Notes under the pieces: model-generated | Seen by the model: the letters and a program-made list of their open reading frames with translations, nothing else | Databases searched by the model: none | What the model was told of the DNA's origin: nothing | Position numbers and translations under genes: made by a program | Shown: in pieces, positions 31,137 to 38,103 of the stretch | Layout: each line of letters opens with the position of its first letter | How positions within the stretch are numbered: position 1 is the first letter of the stretch | Source of the DNA: Mycetocola tolaasinivorans | Lineage (GTDB): Bacteria; Actinomycetota; Actinomycetes; Actinomycetales; Microbacteriaceae | Assembly (NCBI RefSeq): GCF_003667565.1 | Contig: NZ_RCUX01000017.1 | Location: forward strand, 1 to 38,103 | Length of the DNA stretch: 38,103 nt | Direction: 5' to 3'

Positions 31137-34100
31137 ATGGTCGATCCGATGCCCGCCACCGACACCGATTACGTCCGCCTCTCGCGCGAGGCCGATGCCC
31201 TGACCCGGGATTGGATACGTCGTGCCGCGAGTGCCCCGACCCGCCCCGAAACGGCGCGGGCGGACGCGCTGCACTCGGATCTTGACCTCCTCACCCTCAC
31301 CGAGCGACTGCTCGATGAGGTGGTGCGTCCCGAGGGCGGATTCGTCGCCGGCGCGGCGCTTTCGGCGCTGACTCCACCCCGGCCCCGCGTCGCTCAGGCT
31401 ACCCAGACCACCCGGGGCGCTCAGGCCGCTTCCGCGGAGGGCTCTGATGCCGCCGCGGAGCCGGTGCCCGCCCTGACCCCGGGCCAGCGAGCGGCGCTGC
31501 GTATCGGATCCCTGATCGGCCCCGGCTTGCCCGCGCTGAGCGTGCCATACGCGCGAAAGCTCACCCGTTCACTCACCGAGGGCCTCGTCATCGCGGTTCC
31601 GGATGCCGAGCTTCCCGAGCGCCTGCGCGCGATCAGCGCCGAGGGTGTGCGAGTGGGGTTGCTCCCGCTGGGGCCCACGGTGCTCGGTGAGGATGCCGCC
31701 GTACGCATGCTCGAGCGGGTCTCGACCCTCGCCCACCGGGACGACGTGGATCGGGTCGGCGTGCGCGTTGTCGACCTGGTTGCGAATGCGTCCGCCTGGG
31801 CGTTCGACCCCGCCGTTCAGCAGCTCACCCTGCGCATCGCCGCGCTTCTGCGGGCGGCTACCCGCACCCACGGCACGCTCATCGAACTCATCGTTGCCGA
31901 TCATGAGGAACTCGATATTGCGCTCGCCGCGGTCACCCGGCTCCTGGAGGATCCCGCGCTGCGCGCGTTCCCGCTGGGAATCGCCCTGCCGGTGTCGCTA
32001 CCCGACGTTCTCGAGGCCGTCACCGTGCTCTCCGACCACGCGGACGCCCGGGTATTGGCCGGGGGTGCCCCGCTGGGTATCCGACTGAGCGCCGGCGATC
32101 GAGTGCCCGATGAGCGCGTCACCACGACGCTCACCGGTTGGCCGGTCGCGACCTACCCCACACCGCAGGAGGCCGAGGCAAACCTGTTCCGGGTGCTGTC
32201 CTGGGTGTGTACCCCCGAACGAATGCGGGCCCTGCGGGTGTGCGTATCGGTGCCGAACCTGTTTGATCTGGCCTTCGCGCTGCGACTCGGTGCCGAGCGC
32301 GGGGTTTCTGACGCGCTCGAGTTTGCCCTGCCGATGGGTGTGCTTCCGCGCTACACCGGCGTACTGCAGACCGTACTCGGCCGGCTGACGCTGCTGGCCC
32401 CGATCGTGCCCGACCGGAGGTTTGCCGATGCCGGCGAGTACCTGGTGCGCACACTGCGGGACTTCGCGGGGGACGGATTCCTCGGTGCCGCGGCCCACCT
32501 GCAGAGCGACACCGTGCTCGTTGACGGCGAGGCCGAGCGCTTCGCCGCCGCCGTCAGGCAGCTGCGTACCGAACGCCGGCACCTCCCCGAACCCCGGCGC
32601 TTCCAGAATCGTGAAACCGAGTGGAGTCTCGAGGAGCGGGCGATCACCCGCGCACCGCTCATCACCGATCCCGCGCCGAGTGCGGAGGACACCTCCGCGC
32701 TCGCGTCGCTGACCCACGCCCCCGCCGACGATGCCGAGCCCGGGATGACCGAGCAGGTACTGCGTCTCCAGCGGGTGGCCCAGCCGGAATCGATGTTCGA
32801 CTCCGTACGGGTGTTTGATTCAACGACGATCGCGCCGACGGTCCAGACCGCGCACGGCGTCCCCGGCTTCGGTCTCGCACCCGACACCGACCCCTCGCTC
32901 GCGGCAAACCGTGCCTGGGCGAGCCGGATTCGTGCGCGCGCCGCCGAGAGCGACCTGGGTGCGCAGACGAGCGAAGCCGCCCGGATCGAGGCTCCCGAGG
33001 AGATCGCGGTTGTGCTCGCGGATGCCGCCCGCGCGGTTTCTGAAACCGGGCTTCGCGCCGCCGCCGATCGCAGCGCGCTGAGCCGCCGGATCGGGTTCGC
33101 GCTCGCCGCCAACCGCGACCGCCTGCTGGAGATCGCCGTGCACGAGACCGGCCTGCTCCTGCCCGATGCCGACCGCGAGGTCAGCGACGCCATCGATTAC
33201 GCCCACTACTACGGGGCCACCGTTCGCGAGCTGGACAGCCTGCGCGGTGCCCGGTTCACCGTTCCCGGCGTGCTCGTGGTGGCAACCGTCGGGGCCTCCC
33301 CGATTGCCGACCCCGCGGCCGGGGTCATCGCGGCGCTCGCCGTGGGGGCTGCGGTCATCCTGCACCCGGACGCCGCCGCCCGTCGCACCGCCGCGGTGCT
33401 TGCCGAGGTGCTGTGGGAGGCCGGGGTACCGCGTGATCTGCTGCGTCTGGTGGGCATCGATGACGCCGAGACTGAGCGCGCGCTGATCGTGGACCCCGCG
33501 GTGTCGCGCGTGGTTCTGCGCGGCGACCACGCGGCGGCAGAGCGCTATCTGGCGTGGCGGCCCGAACTCGACCTGCGCGCCGAGCTACCGGGCAAGAACA
33601 CCGTTATCGTGATGCCCACCGCGGATGTGAGCGCGAGCGTTGCTGCCATCGTTGCCGATGCGTTTGGCGGCGCGGGGCAGCGCCGCGAGAGCGCGAGCCT
33701 GGTCATCGTGGTGGGGTCCCTTACCCGGAGCGAGTTCTTCCGGCATCAGCTGGTCGACGCCGCGAGTTCGCTGGTGAGCGGCGACCCGAGCGATCCGTCC
33801 ACCACGCTCGGGCCACTGATCACCCCGGCTTCGCCCGCGCTGAGTGCGGCGCTCGCCGAACTCCCCGGTGCCGAGAGCTGGCTGCTGGCCCCGACCCCGC
33901 TCGATGAGGAGGGTCGTAGCTGGCGGCCGGGGATTCGCGAGGGCATCGAGAACGGCTCCGAGTTTCAGCGTGCGATTCTTGCCGGACCGAGCCTCGGTCT
34001 CATGCGGGCCACGACCCTGCGCGAGGCCCTGCGCTATGCCAACGCCACCGGGGGCGGGCGGTCGGCGGCGCTGCACACACGTGATCCGGAAGACCTGGCC

Positions 34101-34898
34101 GAGTGGGCCGCGCGCATCGACGCCGGTTCCCTGCACGTCAACCGGGCGATGACCGACCTGCGCGTACAGCGTCAGCCGCGGGCTGCCCACGGTGCCGCAA
34201 CCCGCGGGCCCGGGGCGGCCTCGGGCGGCCCGAACCACCTGATCGCCCTCGGCGACTGGGTGCCCGATGCCGGTACGTCGAGCTCGACCCTGCACCTGCG
34301 TGGCCTTGACTCGCGGATTCGCGGGCTGATCGAGGCGGCACAGCCCGCGCTCAGCTACGACCGGTTCGACCTGCTGCGGCGCGCGGCGCTCTCGGACGCC
34401 ATCGCCTGGGGCACCGCCTATGGCACCGTGCAGGATGCCTCCGAACTCGGTATCGAACGCAACCTGCTGCGCTATCACGCGGTGTCGGTGGCGATTCGTG
34501 CGGGGGAGGGTGCCGATCTGGGCGAGACGCTGCGGGTTATTGCCGCGGCGCTGCGCGCAAAGGTGCCCTTCACCGTGAGCCTCGCGACCGGAATCCCCGC
34601 CGGTGTGCGTCAGGCCCTGGGCGCTCTCGGCGTGGTACTCGCGGTGGAGAGCGACCCCGAGTGGATTGCGCGCATTACCGCGGCCCGGCCGACCCGGGTG
34701 CGGCTGGTCGGCCCCGAACGCGCGGCCACTCGTGCCGCAATCGTTCGCGAGATGGGTACCGCAGCCCCCACCATCGTGGATGGTGCCGTGACGGCGTCCG
34801 GCCGGGTTGAGCTCCTGCACTACCTGCGCGAACAGGTGATTTCGATCACCGCACACCGCTTTGGTCGGCCGGACACCTGGAGCGAGGGCGCGATCTAG
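31137..34898 (+). CDS. PutA-like proline dehydrogenase/P5C dehydrogenase homologue, probably inactive
   Basis: A 1253-residue homologue of bifunctional PutA: a proline-dehydrogenase barrel (about 160-480) and an aldehyde-dehydrogenase domain (about 640-1030), then a C-terminal extension. Homology is clear from TPQEAEANLFRVLSW, NLFDLAFALRLGAERGVSDALEF, ELPGKNTVIVMPTAD and ASLVIVVGS. The key residues are not: RLVKGAN is RLSAGDR (316-322), the His of GHN is Pro373, the Arg pair of YLVRRL is Arg-Thr (438-439), and the Cys of GQKCSA is Arg850. Glu816 remains. It is therefore probably a pseudoenzyme. Frame is intact and the codon use is normal, arguing against a dying gene. ATG at 31137 is set by a -10 box 7 nt upstream. 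Confidence 0.8.
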   Translation: MVDPMPATDTDYVRLSREADALTRDWIRRAASAPTRPETARADALHSDLDLLTLTERLLDEVVRPEGGFVAGAALSALTPPRPRVAQATQTTRGAQAASAEGSDAAAEPVPALTPGQRAALRIGSLIGPGLPALSVPYARKLTRSLTEGLVIAVPDAELPERLRAISAEGVRVGLLPLGPTVLGEDAAVRMLERVSTLAHRDDVDRVGVRVVDLVANASAWAFDPAVQQLTLRIAALLRAATRTHGTLIELIVADHEELDIALAAVTRLLEDPALRAFPLGIALPVSLPDVLEAVTVLSDHADARVLAGGAPLGIRLSAGDRVPDERVTTTLTGWPVATYPTPQEAEANLFRVLSWVCTPERMRALRVCVSVPNLFDLAFALRLGAERGVSDALEFALPMGVLPRYTGVLQTVLGRLTLLAPIVPDRRFADAGEYLVRTLRDFAGDGFLGAAAHLQSDTVLVDGEAERFAAAVRQLRTERRHLPEPRRFQNRETEWSLEERAITRAPLITDPAPSAEDTSALASLTHAPADDAEPGMTEQVLRLQRVAQPESMFDSVRVFDSTTIAPTVQTAHGVPGFGLAPDTDPSLAANRAWASRIRARAAESDLGAQTSEAARIEAPEEIAVVLADAARAVSETGLRAAADRSALSRRIGFALAANRDRLLEIAVHETGLLLPDADREVSDAIDYAHYYGATVRELDSLRGARFTVPGVLVVATVGASPIADPAAGVIAALAVGAAVILHPDAAARRTAAVLAEVLWEAGVPRDLLRLVGIDDAETERALIVDPAVSRVVLRGDHAAAERYLAWRPELDLRAELPGKNTVIVMPTADVSASVAAIVADAFGGAGQRRESASLVIVVGSLTRSEFFRHQLVDAASSLVSGDPSDPSTTLGPLITPASPALSAALAELPGAESWLLAPTPLDEEGRSWRPGIREGIENGSEFQRAILAGPSLGLMRATTLREALRYANATGGGRSAALHTRDPEDLAEWAARIDAGSLHVNRAMTDLRVQRQPRAAHGAATRGPGAASGGPNHLIALGDWVPDAGTSSSTLHLRGLDSRIRGLIEAAQPALSYDRFDLLRRAALSDAIAWGTAYGTVQDASELGIERNLLRYHAVSVAIRAGEGADLGETLRVIAAALRAKVPFTVSLATGIPAGVRQALGALGVVLAVESDPEWIARITAARPTRVRLVGPERAATRAAIVREMGTAAPTIVDGAVTASGRVELLHYLREQVISITAHRFGRPDTWSEGAI

Positions 34899-34931
34899 GC
34901 GCGGTCGCGGGGCCTTTGCCCGTGCGCGGCC

Positions 34932-34993
34932 GTGCGGTCCGAGGCTAACCGCGTGTGCGTCGGTGCGGTCCGGGACTAACCCCGTGTGCGCTG
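34932..34993. repeat. Two tandem 31-bp repeats at the gntR 3' end
   Basis: Units 34932-34962 and 34963-34993 share GTGCGGTCCG, CTAACC and CGTGTGCG. The second includes the stop codon of the GntR gene; the first keeps the same CTAAC word. Confidence 0.75.
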
Positions 34994-35338
34994 CAGCGCG
35001 TCCTCGAGGATGTCCCGCACCCGGGTGTCGGACACCCCGAGCTCACGGGCACGCAGCACGAGCTCGTGGGCCCGCACCTCGATCTGCTGGCGGCCCGAGT
35101 CGGCGGCCGCGGCAATCACCGAGCCGGCGCGGCCGCGCGTCTCGATCACGCCGTCCTCCTCGAGCTTTCGGTACGCCTTGGCGACGGTGCCGGCGGCGAG
35201 ACCAAGCTCGGTTGCGAGGGCTCGCACGGTGGGAATCCGGGTGCCGGCGGGCATGCTGCCCTCGGTGGCCGCGGCCACGATCTGGGCTCGGATCTGCTCA
35301 AACGGAGGGGTTGGGTCCTGCGGGTCGATGCGCACCAT
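34976..35338 (-). CDS. GntR family regulator (YtrA-like, short)
   Basis: 120 residues: a winged helix (PPFEQIRAQIVAAATEGSMPAGTRIPTVRALATELGLAAGTVAKAYRKLEEDGVIETRGRAG) and a short helical tail, without a full effector domain. This is the YtrA subfamily layout, often autoregulating and controlling a divergent or linked transporter or envelope gene. It diverges from a GT-C glycosyltransferase by 83 bp, the most likely target. TAGGCT lies 6 nt before the ATG, so its message may be leaderless. Confidence 0.92.
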   Translation of the reverse strand: MVRIDPQDPTPPFEQIRAQIVAAATEGSMPAGTRIPTVRALATELGLAAGTVAKAYRKLEEDGVIETRGRAGSVIAAAADSGRQQIEVRAHELVLRARELGVSDTRVRDILEDALQRTRG

Positions 35339-35344
35339 GCCGGT

Positions 35345-35350
35345 AGCCTA
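35345..35350 (-). promoter_or_regulatory. -10 box TAGGCT, leaderless arrangement
   Basis: TAGGCT-ACCGGC-ATG on the minus strand, start of the GntR gene. Confidence 0.55.
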
Positions 35351-35409
35351 TCGCGGGCATCGCTCGGCATGTCGGAGGCGGATTCAGTGCCCTCACAGTC
35401 AGGAAACGG

Positions 35410-35415
35410 GACAAT
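35410..35415 (+). promoter_or_regulatory. -10 box GACAAT, leaderless arrangement
   Basis: GACAAT, a variant keeping the conserved A2 and T6, lies 6 nt before the ATG at 35422. Weaker than the others because the first base is not T. Confidence 0.35.
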
Positions 35416-35421
35416 AGGACA

Positions 35422-36939
35422 ATGGGGACTCTTTTGCGTGATTGGTTGGCGCGCGTTCCGCGTACCGTTTTTGCCCTGATTATCGGGGTCGTGGCCGCCG
35501 TCATCAGTGCGATCGGGTCGTCCGGAGCGAGCTACTGGGGCGACGAGGCTGCCAGCGTGATGTCGGCAATTCGCCCGCTCGACACGCTGTGGCCAGTACT
35601 CGGAAACGTGGATGCCGTTCACGGCCTCTACTACGTCTTCCTGCACGGCTGGATCGAGCTCTTTGGTGCGGGCGAGTTTGCGACGCGTCTGCCCTCGGCC
35701 ATCGCCGTGGGTGCCGCCGCCACCGGCATCGTGATGCTGGTGTGGCGGATGCACGGCCCCCGACTGGCGATCACCGCGGCGCTCATCTTCGCGATCCTGC
35801 CCCGGGTCACCAACATGGGTTCCGAGGCGCGTGGTTACGCGATCGCGACCGCAGGTGTGGTGTGGATTGTCTACGGCCTGGTGCGCCTGCTGGAATCCTC
35901 GCGTCGTAACCGCGGCCTGTGGTGGGTCTGGGCCGCAGGGCTCGCGCTCACCGCCACGGTGTTCATGTACTCGCTGCTCATCCTGCCGGTGCTGGGCCTC
36001 TGGCTGCTGCTGGAATCTACGCGCAGCCCGCGCCTCTGGCGCACCGTGCGCTACGGCAGCCTGGCGATGGTCCTCAGCATTCCGATCCTGGCGCTCGGGT
36101 TCTCCGAACGCGGCCAGATCGGGTTCCTCGCGAACCGTCCACCGGGGGTTAACGGCGTCCTGGTGACGCAGTGGTTCGGCAACCTGAACATGGCCATCCT
36201 GGCCTGGGCACTGATCCTCGTCGCCCTCGCGCACCTCGTGTACACGCTGGTACGTCGCGGATACCGCGCCGCCGGAACGACCGCGAGCTTGCCGATGCTC
36301 GCGCTGCTGTGGATGGCGCTGCCGCCCATCATCCTGGGCCTCATCAGCATCTTCTCGCCGAGCTACTCGCAGCGCTACCTGAGCATGTGCACGCCGGCCG
36401 TTGCGATCCTGATCGCCTGGGGTATCCGCGCCATCGTGGTGCGGGTGAAGCCGCGCCTGCTGTCCTCGGCCCTTGGCGCGGTCCTGGTGCTGGCCCTCGC
36501 GGCCACCGGGTTCTCCTCGTACGTGGCACAGCGCGGACCCAACGGCAAGGACGGCAGCGACTTCCGTCAGATCGCCGAAACCATCGGTGCCCACGCGAAG
36601 CCCGGGGACGCCGTCGTGTTCAACGACGATATTCGCCCCTCGCGCAAGCCCCGACTGGCCCTGCGCCTCTACCCGGATGACTTCACCGGCCTGAAGGACC
36701 CGGGTCTCGTGACCGCGTTTGACCAGACCGCCCACCTGTGGGACGTCACCCGTCCGGCGGATGAGACCACGGTCCCGTCCGACGTCTCTACCGTCTGGTA
36801 CGTCATCAGCGGTTCGAAGAAGGACGAGCGTCAGGCTGCCGACCTGGCCGCCCTTGCCGAGCAGGGGTTCGAGGTCGAGAAGAAGGTTTCGCTGAAGCGC
36901 AGCCGGGTACTCGAACTCGTCCGTACGGACACCCACTAA
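35422..36939 (+). CDS. GT-C glycosyltransferase (GT39/ArnT-like mannosyltransferase)
   Basis: Integral membrane protein of 505 residues with about 11-12 helices followed by a C-terminal soluble domain from about residue 360. The acidic motif in the first loop, SYWGDEAASVM (Asp41, Glu42), and the overall layout match glycosyltransferase family 39-type enzymes that use a polyprenyl-phosphate sugar. The C-terminal domain RQIAETIGAHAKPGDAVVFNDDI is common in such actinobacterial enzymes. The next gene makes polyprenyl-phosphate mannose, so mannose is the probable donor sugar; the acceptor (protein or lipoglycan) is not shown. Confidence 0.85.
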   Translation: MGTLLRDWLARVPRTVFALIIGVVAAVISAIGSSGASYWGDEAASVMSAIRPLDTLWPVLGNVDAVHGLYYVFLHGWIELFGAGEFATRLPSAIAVGAAATGIVMLVWRMHGPRLAITAALIFAILPRVTNMGSEARGYAIATAGVVWIVYGLVRLLESSRRNRGLWWVWAAGLALTATVFMYSLLILPVLGLWLLLESTRSPRLWRTVRYGSLAMVLSIPILALGFSERGQIGFLANRPPGVNGVLVTQWFGNLNMAILAWALILVALAHLVYTLVRRGYRAAGTTASLPMLALLWMALPPIILGLISIFSPSYSQRYLSMCTPAVAILIAWGIRAIVVRVKPRLLSSALGAVLVLALAATGFSSYVAQRGPNGKDGSDFRQIAETIGAHAKPGDAVVFNDDIRPSRKPRLALRLYPDDFTGLKDPGLVTAFDQTAHLWDVTRPADETTVPSDVSTVWYVISGSKKDERQAADLAALAEQGFEVEKKVSLKRSRVLELVRTDTH

Positions 36940-37043
36940 GCCGACAAATAGTCGCTTCTTCGCAATGACCCGCGATACTGGTTCCCGGAGGTTTTCTCTG
37001 GTGCCCCCGATTTCTTTCTGTTTTTGACCCTAAAGGAGCACGA

Positions 37044-37784
37044 ATGTCCGTCCGGACCGTCGTCATCATCCCGACCTATAACGAGCTGGTGAACCTGCCG
37101 TTGATCGTGGGTCGCGTCCGCGCGGCGACCCCGGAGGTCGACGTCCTGGTCGTGGATGACAACTCCCCGGATGGCACCGGCGCCCTGGCCGATGAGATGG
37201 CCGCGAAGGACTCGCAGCTGCACGTGCTGCACCGCACCGGCAAGGAGGGCCTCGGCGCCGCGTACAAGGCAGGTTTCGCCTGGGGCTTCGAAAACGGGTA
37301 CGAGCGGATGATCGAGATGGATGCGGATGGATCGCACCAGCCCGAGCAGCTCCCCGCAATGCTGGCCAAGGCCGATGAGGGCTATGACCTCGTCATCGGA
37401 TCGCGCTATGTGCCCGGCGGCAAGGTGGAGAACTGGCCGCTGCACCGCCTGATTCTCTCCCGCGGTGGAAGCACCTATGCCCGCATCATGCTGAAGCTTC
37501 CCGCCAAGGACGTCACCGGTGGATACCGGGTGTTCAGCGCCCACGGTCTCCGTGAGCTGCACCTCGAGGATGTCCAGAGCGCCGGCTATAACTTCCAGGT
37601 TGACATGCTGTGGCACGCACACCGTGCGGGTCTGCGCATCACCGAGGTACCGATCACCTTTGTTGAGCGCGTACACGGTCGCTCCAAGATGAGCGGCAAC
37701 ATCGTGTTCGAAGCCATGTGGCGGGTGACCGTCTGGGGCTTCTCCGAGCGCTTCGGTAAGGGACGCGCTGCCAAGAAGTCATAG
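37044..37784 (+). CDS. Polyprenol-phosphate mannose synthase (DPM1/Ppm1-like GT2)
   Basis: Transfers mannose from GDP-mannose to polyprenyl phosphate at the inner face of the membrane. 246 residues, GT2 fold: PTYNE (10-14), VVDDNSPDGTG (36-46), the DXD-type EMDADGSHQPEQL (91-103), and GSRYVPGGKVENWPLHRLILSRGGSTYAR, followed by TGGYRVF and VPITFVERVHGRSKMSG. It is soluble, lacking the membrane or lipase-like domains of the mycobacterial fusion. AAAGGAGCACGAATG gives an excellent Shine-Dalgarno sequence. It follows the GT-C gene by 104 bp and presumably supplies its donor. Confidence 0.95.
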   Translation: MSVRTVVIIPTYNELVNLPLIVGRVRAATPEVDVLVVDDNSPDGTGALADEMAAKDSQLHVLHRTGKEGLGAAYKAGFAWGFENGYERMIEMDADGSHQPEQLPAMLAKADEGYDLVIGSRYVPGGKVENWPLHRLILSRGGSTYARIMLKLPAKDVTGGYRVFSAHGLRELHLEDVQSAGYNFQVDMLWHAHRAGLRITEVPITFVERVHGRSKMSGNIVFEAMWRVTVWGFSERFGKGRAAKKS

Positions 37785-37800
37785 AAGCGTTTCGCCGCGG

Positions 37801-37857
37801 ATGCCCGTGGCTCACCTCAACACCGTGAACGGTGGGGGAGTGGGCCGCGGGCATTTT
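37801..37857. terminator. Nested hairpin terminator
   Basis: A 15-bp stem (37801-37815 with 37840-37854, two G-U pairs) around a second stem CACCGT/ACGGTG, followed by TTTT. It terminates the mannose synthase gene and may also serve the convergent partial gene. Confidence 0.85.
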
Positions 37858-37965
37858 GCACTTTAAGCCTGGTGCAGGCGCTACCCAGGAGAGGGTCTCA
37901 ACAGCCACCGCTGCCCACCTGCGCCGCTTTCACGTGTTTTCGGGCTTTTGCTGGCCGACACGCCA

Positions 37966-38103
37966 TTAAACGGGCTCGATTTGCCCGAACTGTGGAACCT
38001 GCGTAAAGTAATACTCATCACCCCAAAGGTGCGGCTCGCTAGAGCGGCCGGCCTCAAGCGGGATCATCCCCACACTTTCAACACGCCGGACTTGTTCCTG
38101 GCT
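37966..38103 (-). CDS. C-terminus of an unrecognised protein (partial)
   Basis: Reading inward from the window end on the minus strand, one frame is open for 45 codons up to a TAA at 37966-37968. Its peptide has the composition of a real protein C-terminus: MIPLEAGRSSEPHLW, then GDEYYFTQVPQFGQIEPV. The frame shows no matching signature I can name. GC and codon bias seem lower than in neighbours. Gene continues beyond the window. Convergent with the mannose synthase gene. Confidence 0.55.
   Translation of the reverse strand, partial: SQEQVRRVESVGMIPLEAGRSSEPHLWGDEYYFTQVPQFGQIEPV

Noticed and set aside
29067..31274. 735-residue minus-strand open frame
   Set aside because: It runs antisense to the crotonase, SDR and thioesterase genes and through the tandem repeat, giving repetitive nonsense peptide; typical of high-GC shadow frames.

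Overview
The window is high-GC DNA from an actinobacterium, most likely a member of the Micrococcales and probably the Microbacteriaceae. The evidence is the NucS mismatch endonuclease, a Holin-X/DUF3618 envelope trio, polyprenol-phosphate-mannose glycosylation, a PutA-type fusion, and frequent leaderless genes with TANNNT -10 boxes. It opens with the 3' part of an rRNA operon (5S rRNA and its terminator). All genes in the interior look chromosomal; no insertion sequence, prophage, CRISPR array or tRNA was found.

Layout. 1-400: 5S rRNA, terminator and a G/T-rich spacer. 400-6000: GNAT acetyltransferase, glutathione peroxidase, DUF3817 membrane protein, membrane-anchored DsbA-like protein, HAD phosphatase, NucS and a DUF2804 protein. 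6000-9840: an MFS exporter divergent from a LacI-type regulator with a perfect palindromic operator candidate between them, then a MATE transporter. 9900-13070: an M13 metallopeptidase overlapping a gene for a class A beta-lactamase-fold protein whose catalytic motifs are degenerate, closed by a 22-bp perfect hairpin. 13078-20083 (minus strand): an HSP90-family chaperone with a giant TPR protein, two overlapping alpha/beta hydrolases, and a Nudix hydrolase. 20192-25351 (plus strand): glycyl-tRNA synthetase, a three-gene envelope cluster, HemD, and a PH-like/histone-tail-like AKP-repeat protein. 25418-28393 (minus strand): AcuI/YhdH oxidoreductase and a TrhO-Ldh pair. 28556-30926: a small leader ORF, crotonase, HSDL2-like SDR and THEM6-like thioesterase, apparently one acyl-CoA operon. 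30944-34898: a 50-bp tandem repeat, then a full-length PutA homologue. 34976-37784: a small GntR regulator divergent from a GT-C mannosyltransferase, followed by polyprenol-phosphate mannose synthase. The window ends in the C-terminus of an unrecognised minus-strand gene.

Most notable. (1) The PutA homologue keeps its full length but, as read here, has lost the signature proline-dehydrogenase residues and the aldehyde-dehydrogenase catalytic cysteine, so it may be a double pseudoenzyme. (2) The beta-lactamase-fold protein is another candidate pseudoenzyme, translationally coupled to a peptidase. (3) About twelve genes share one architecture: a -10 box exactly 6 or 7 nt before the start codon, with no leader. 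This also resets several start codons. (4) Four genes carry short tandem duplications at or just beyond their stop codons. (5) HSP90 and a very large TPR protein form a two-gene unit suggestive of a chaperone and partner. All functional statements rest on reading motifs by eye; no search was run.
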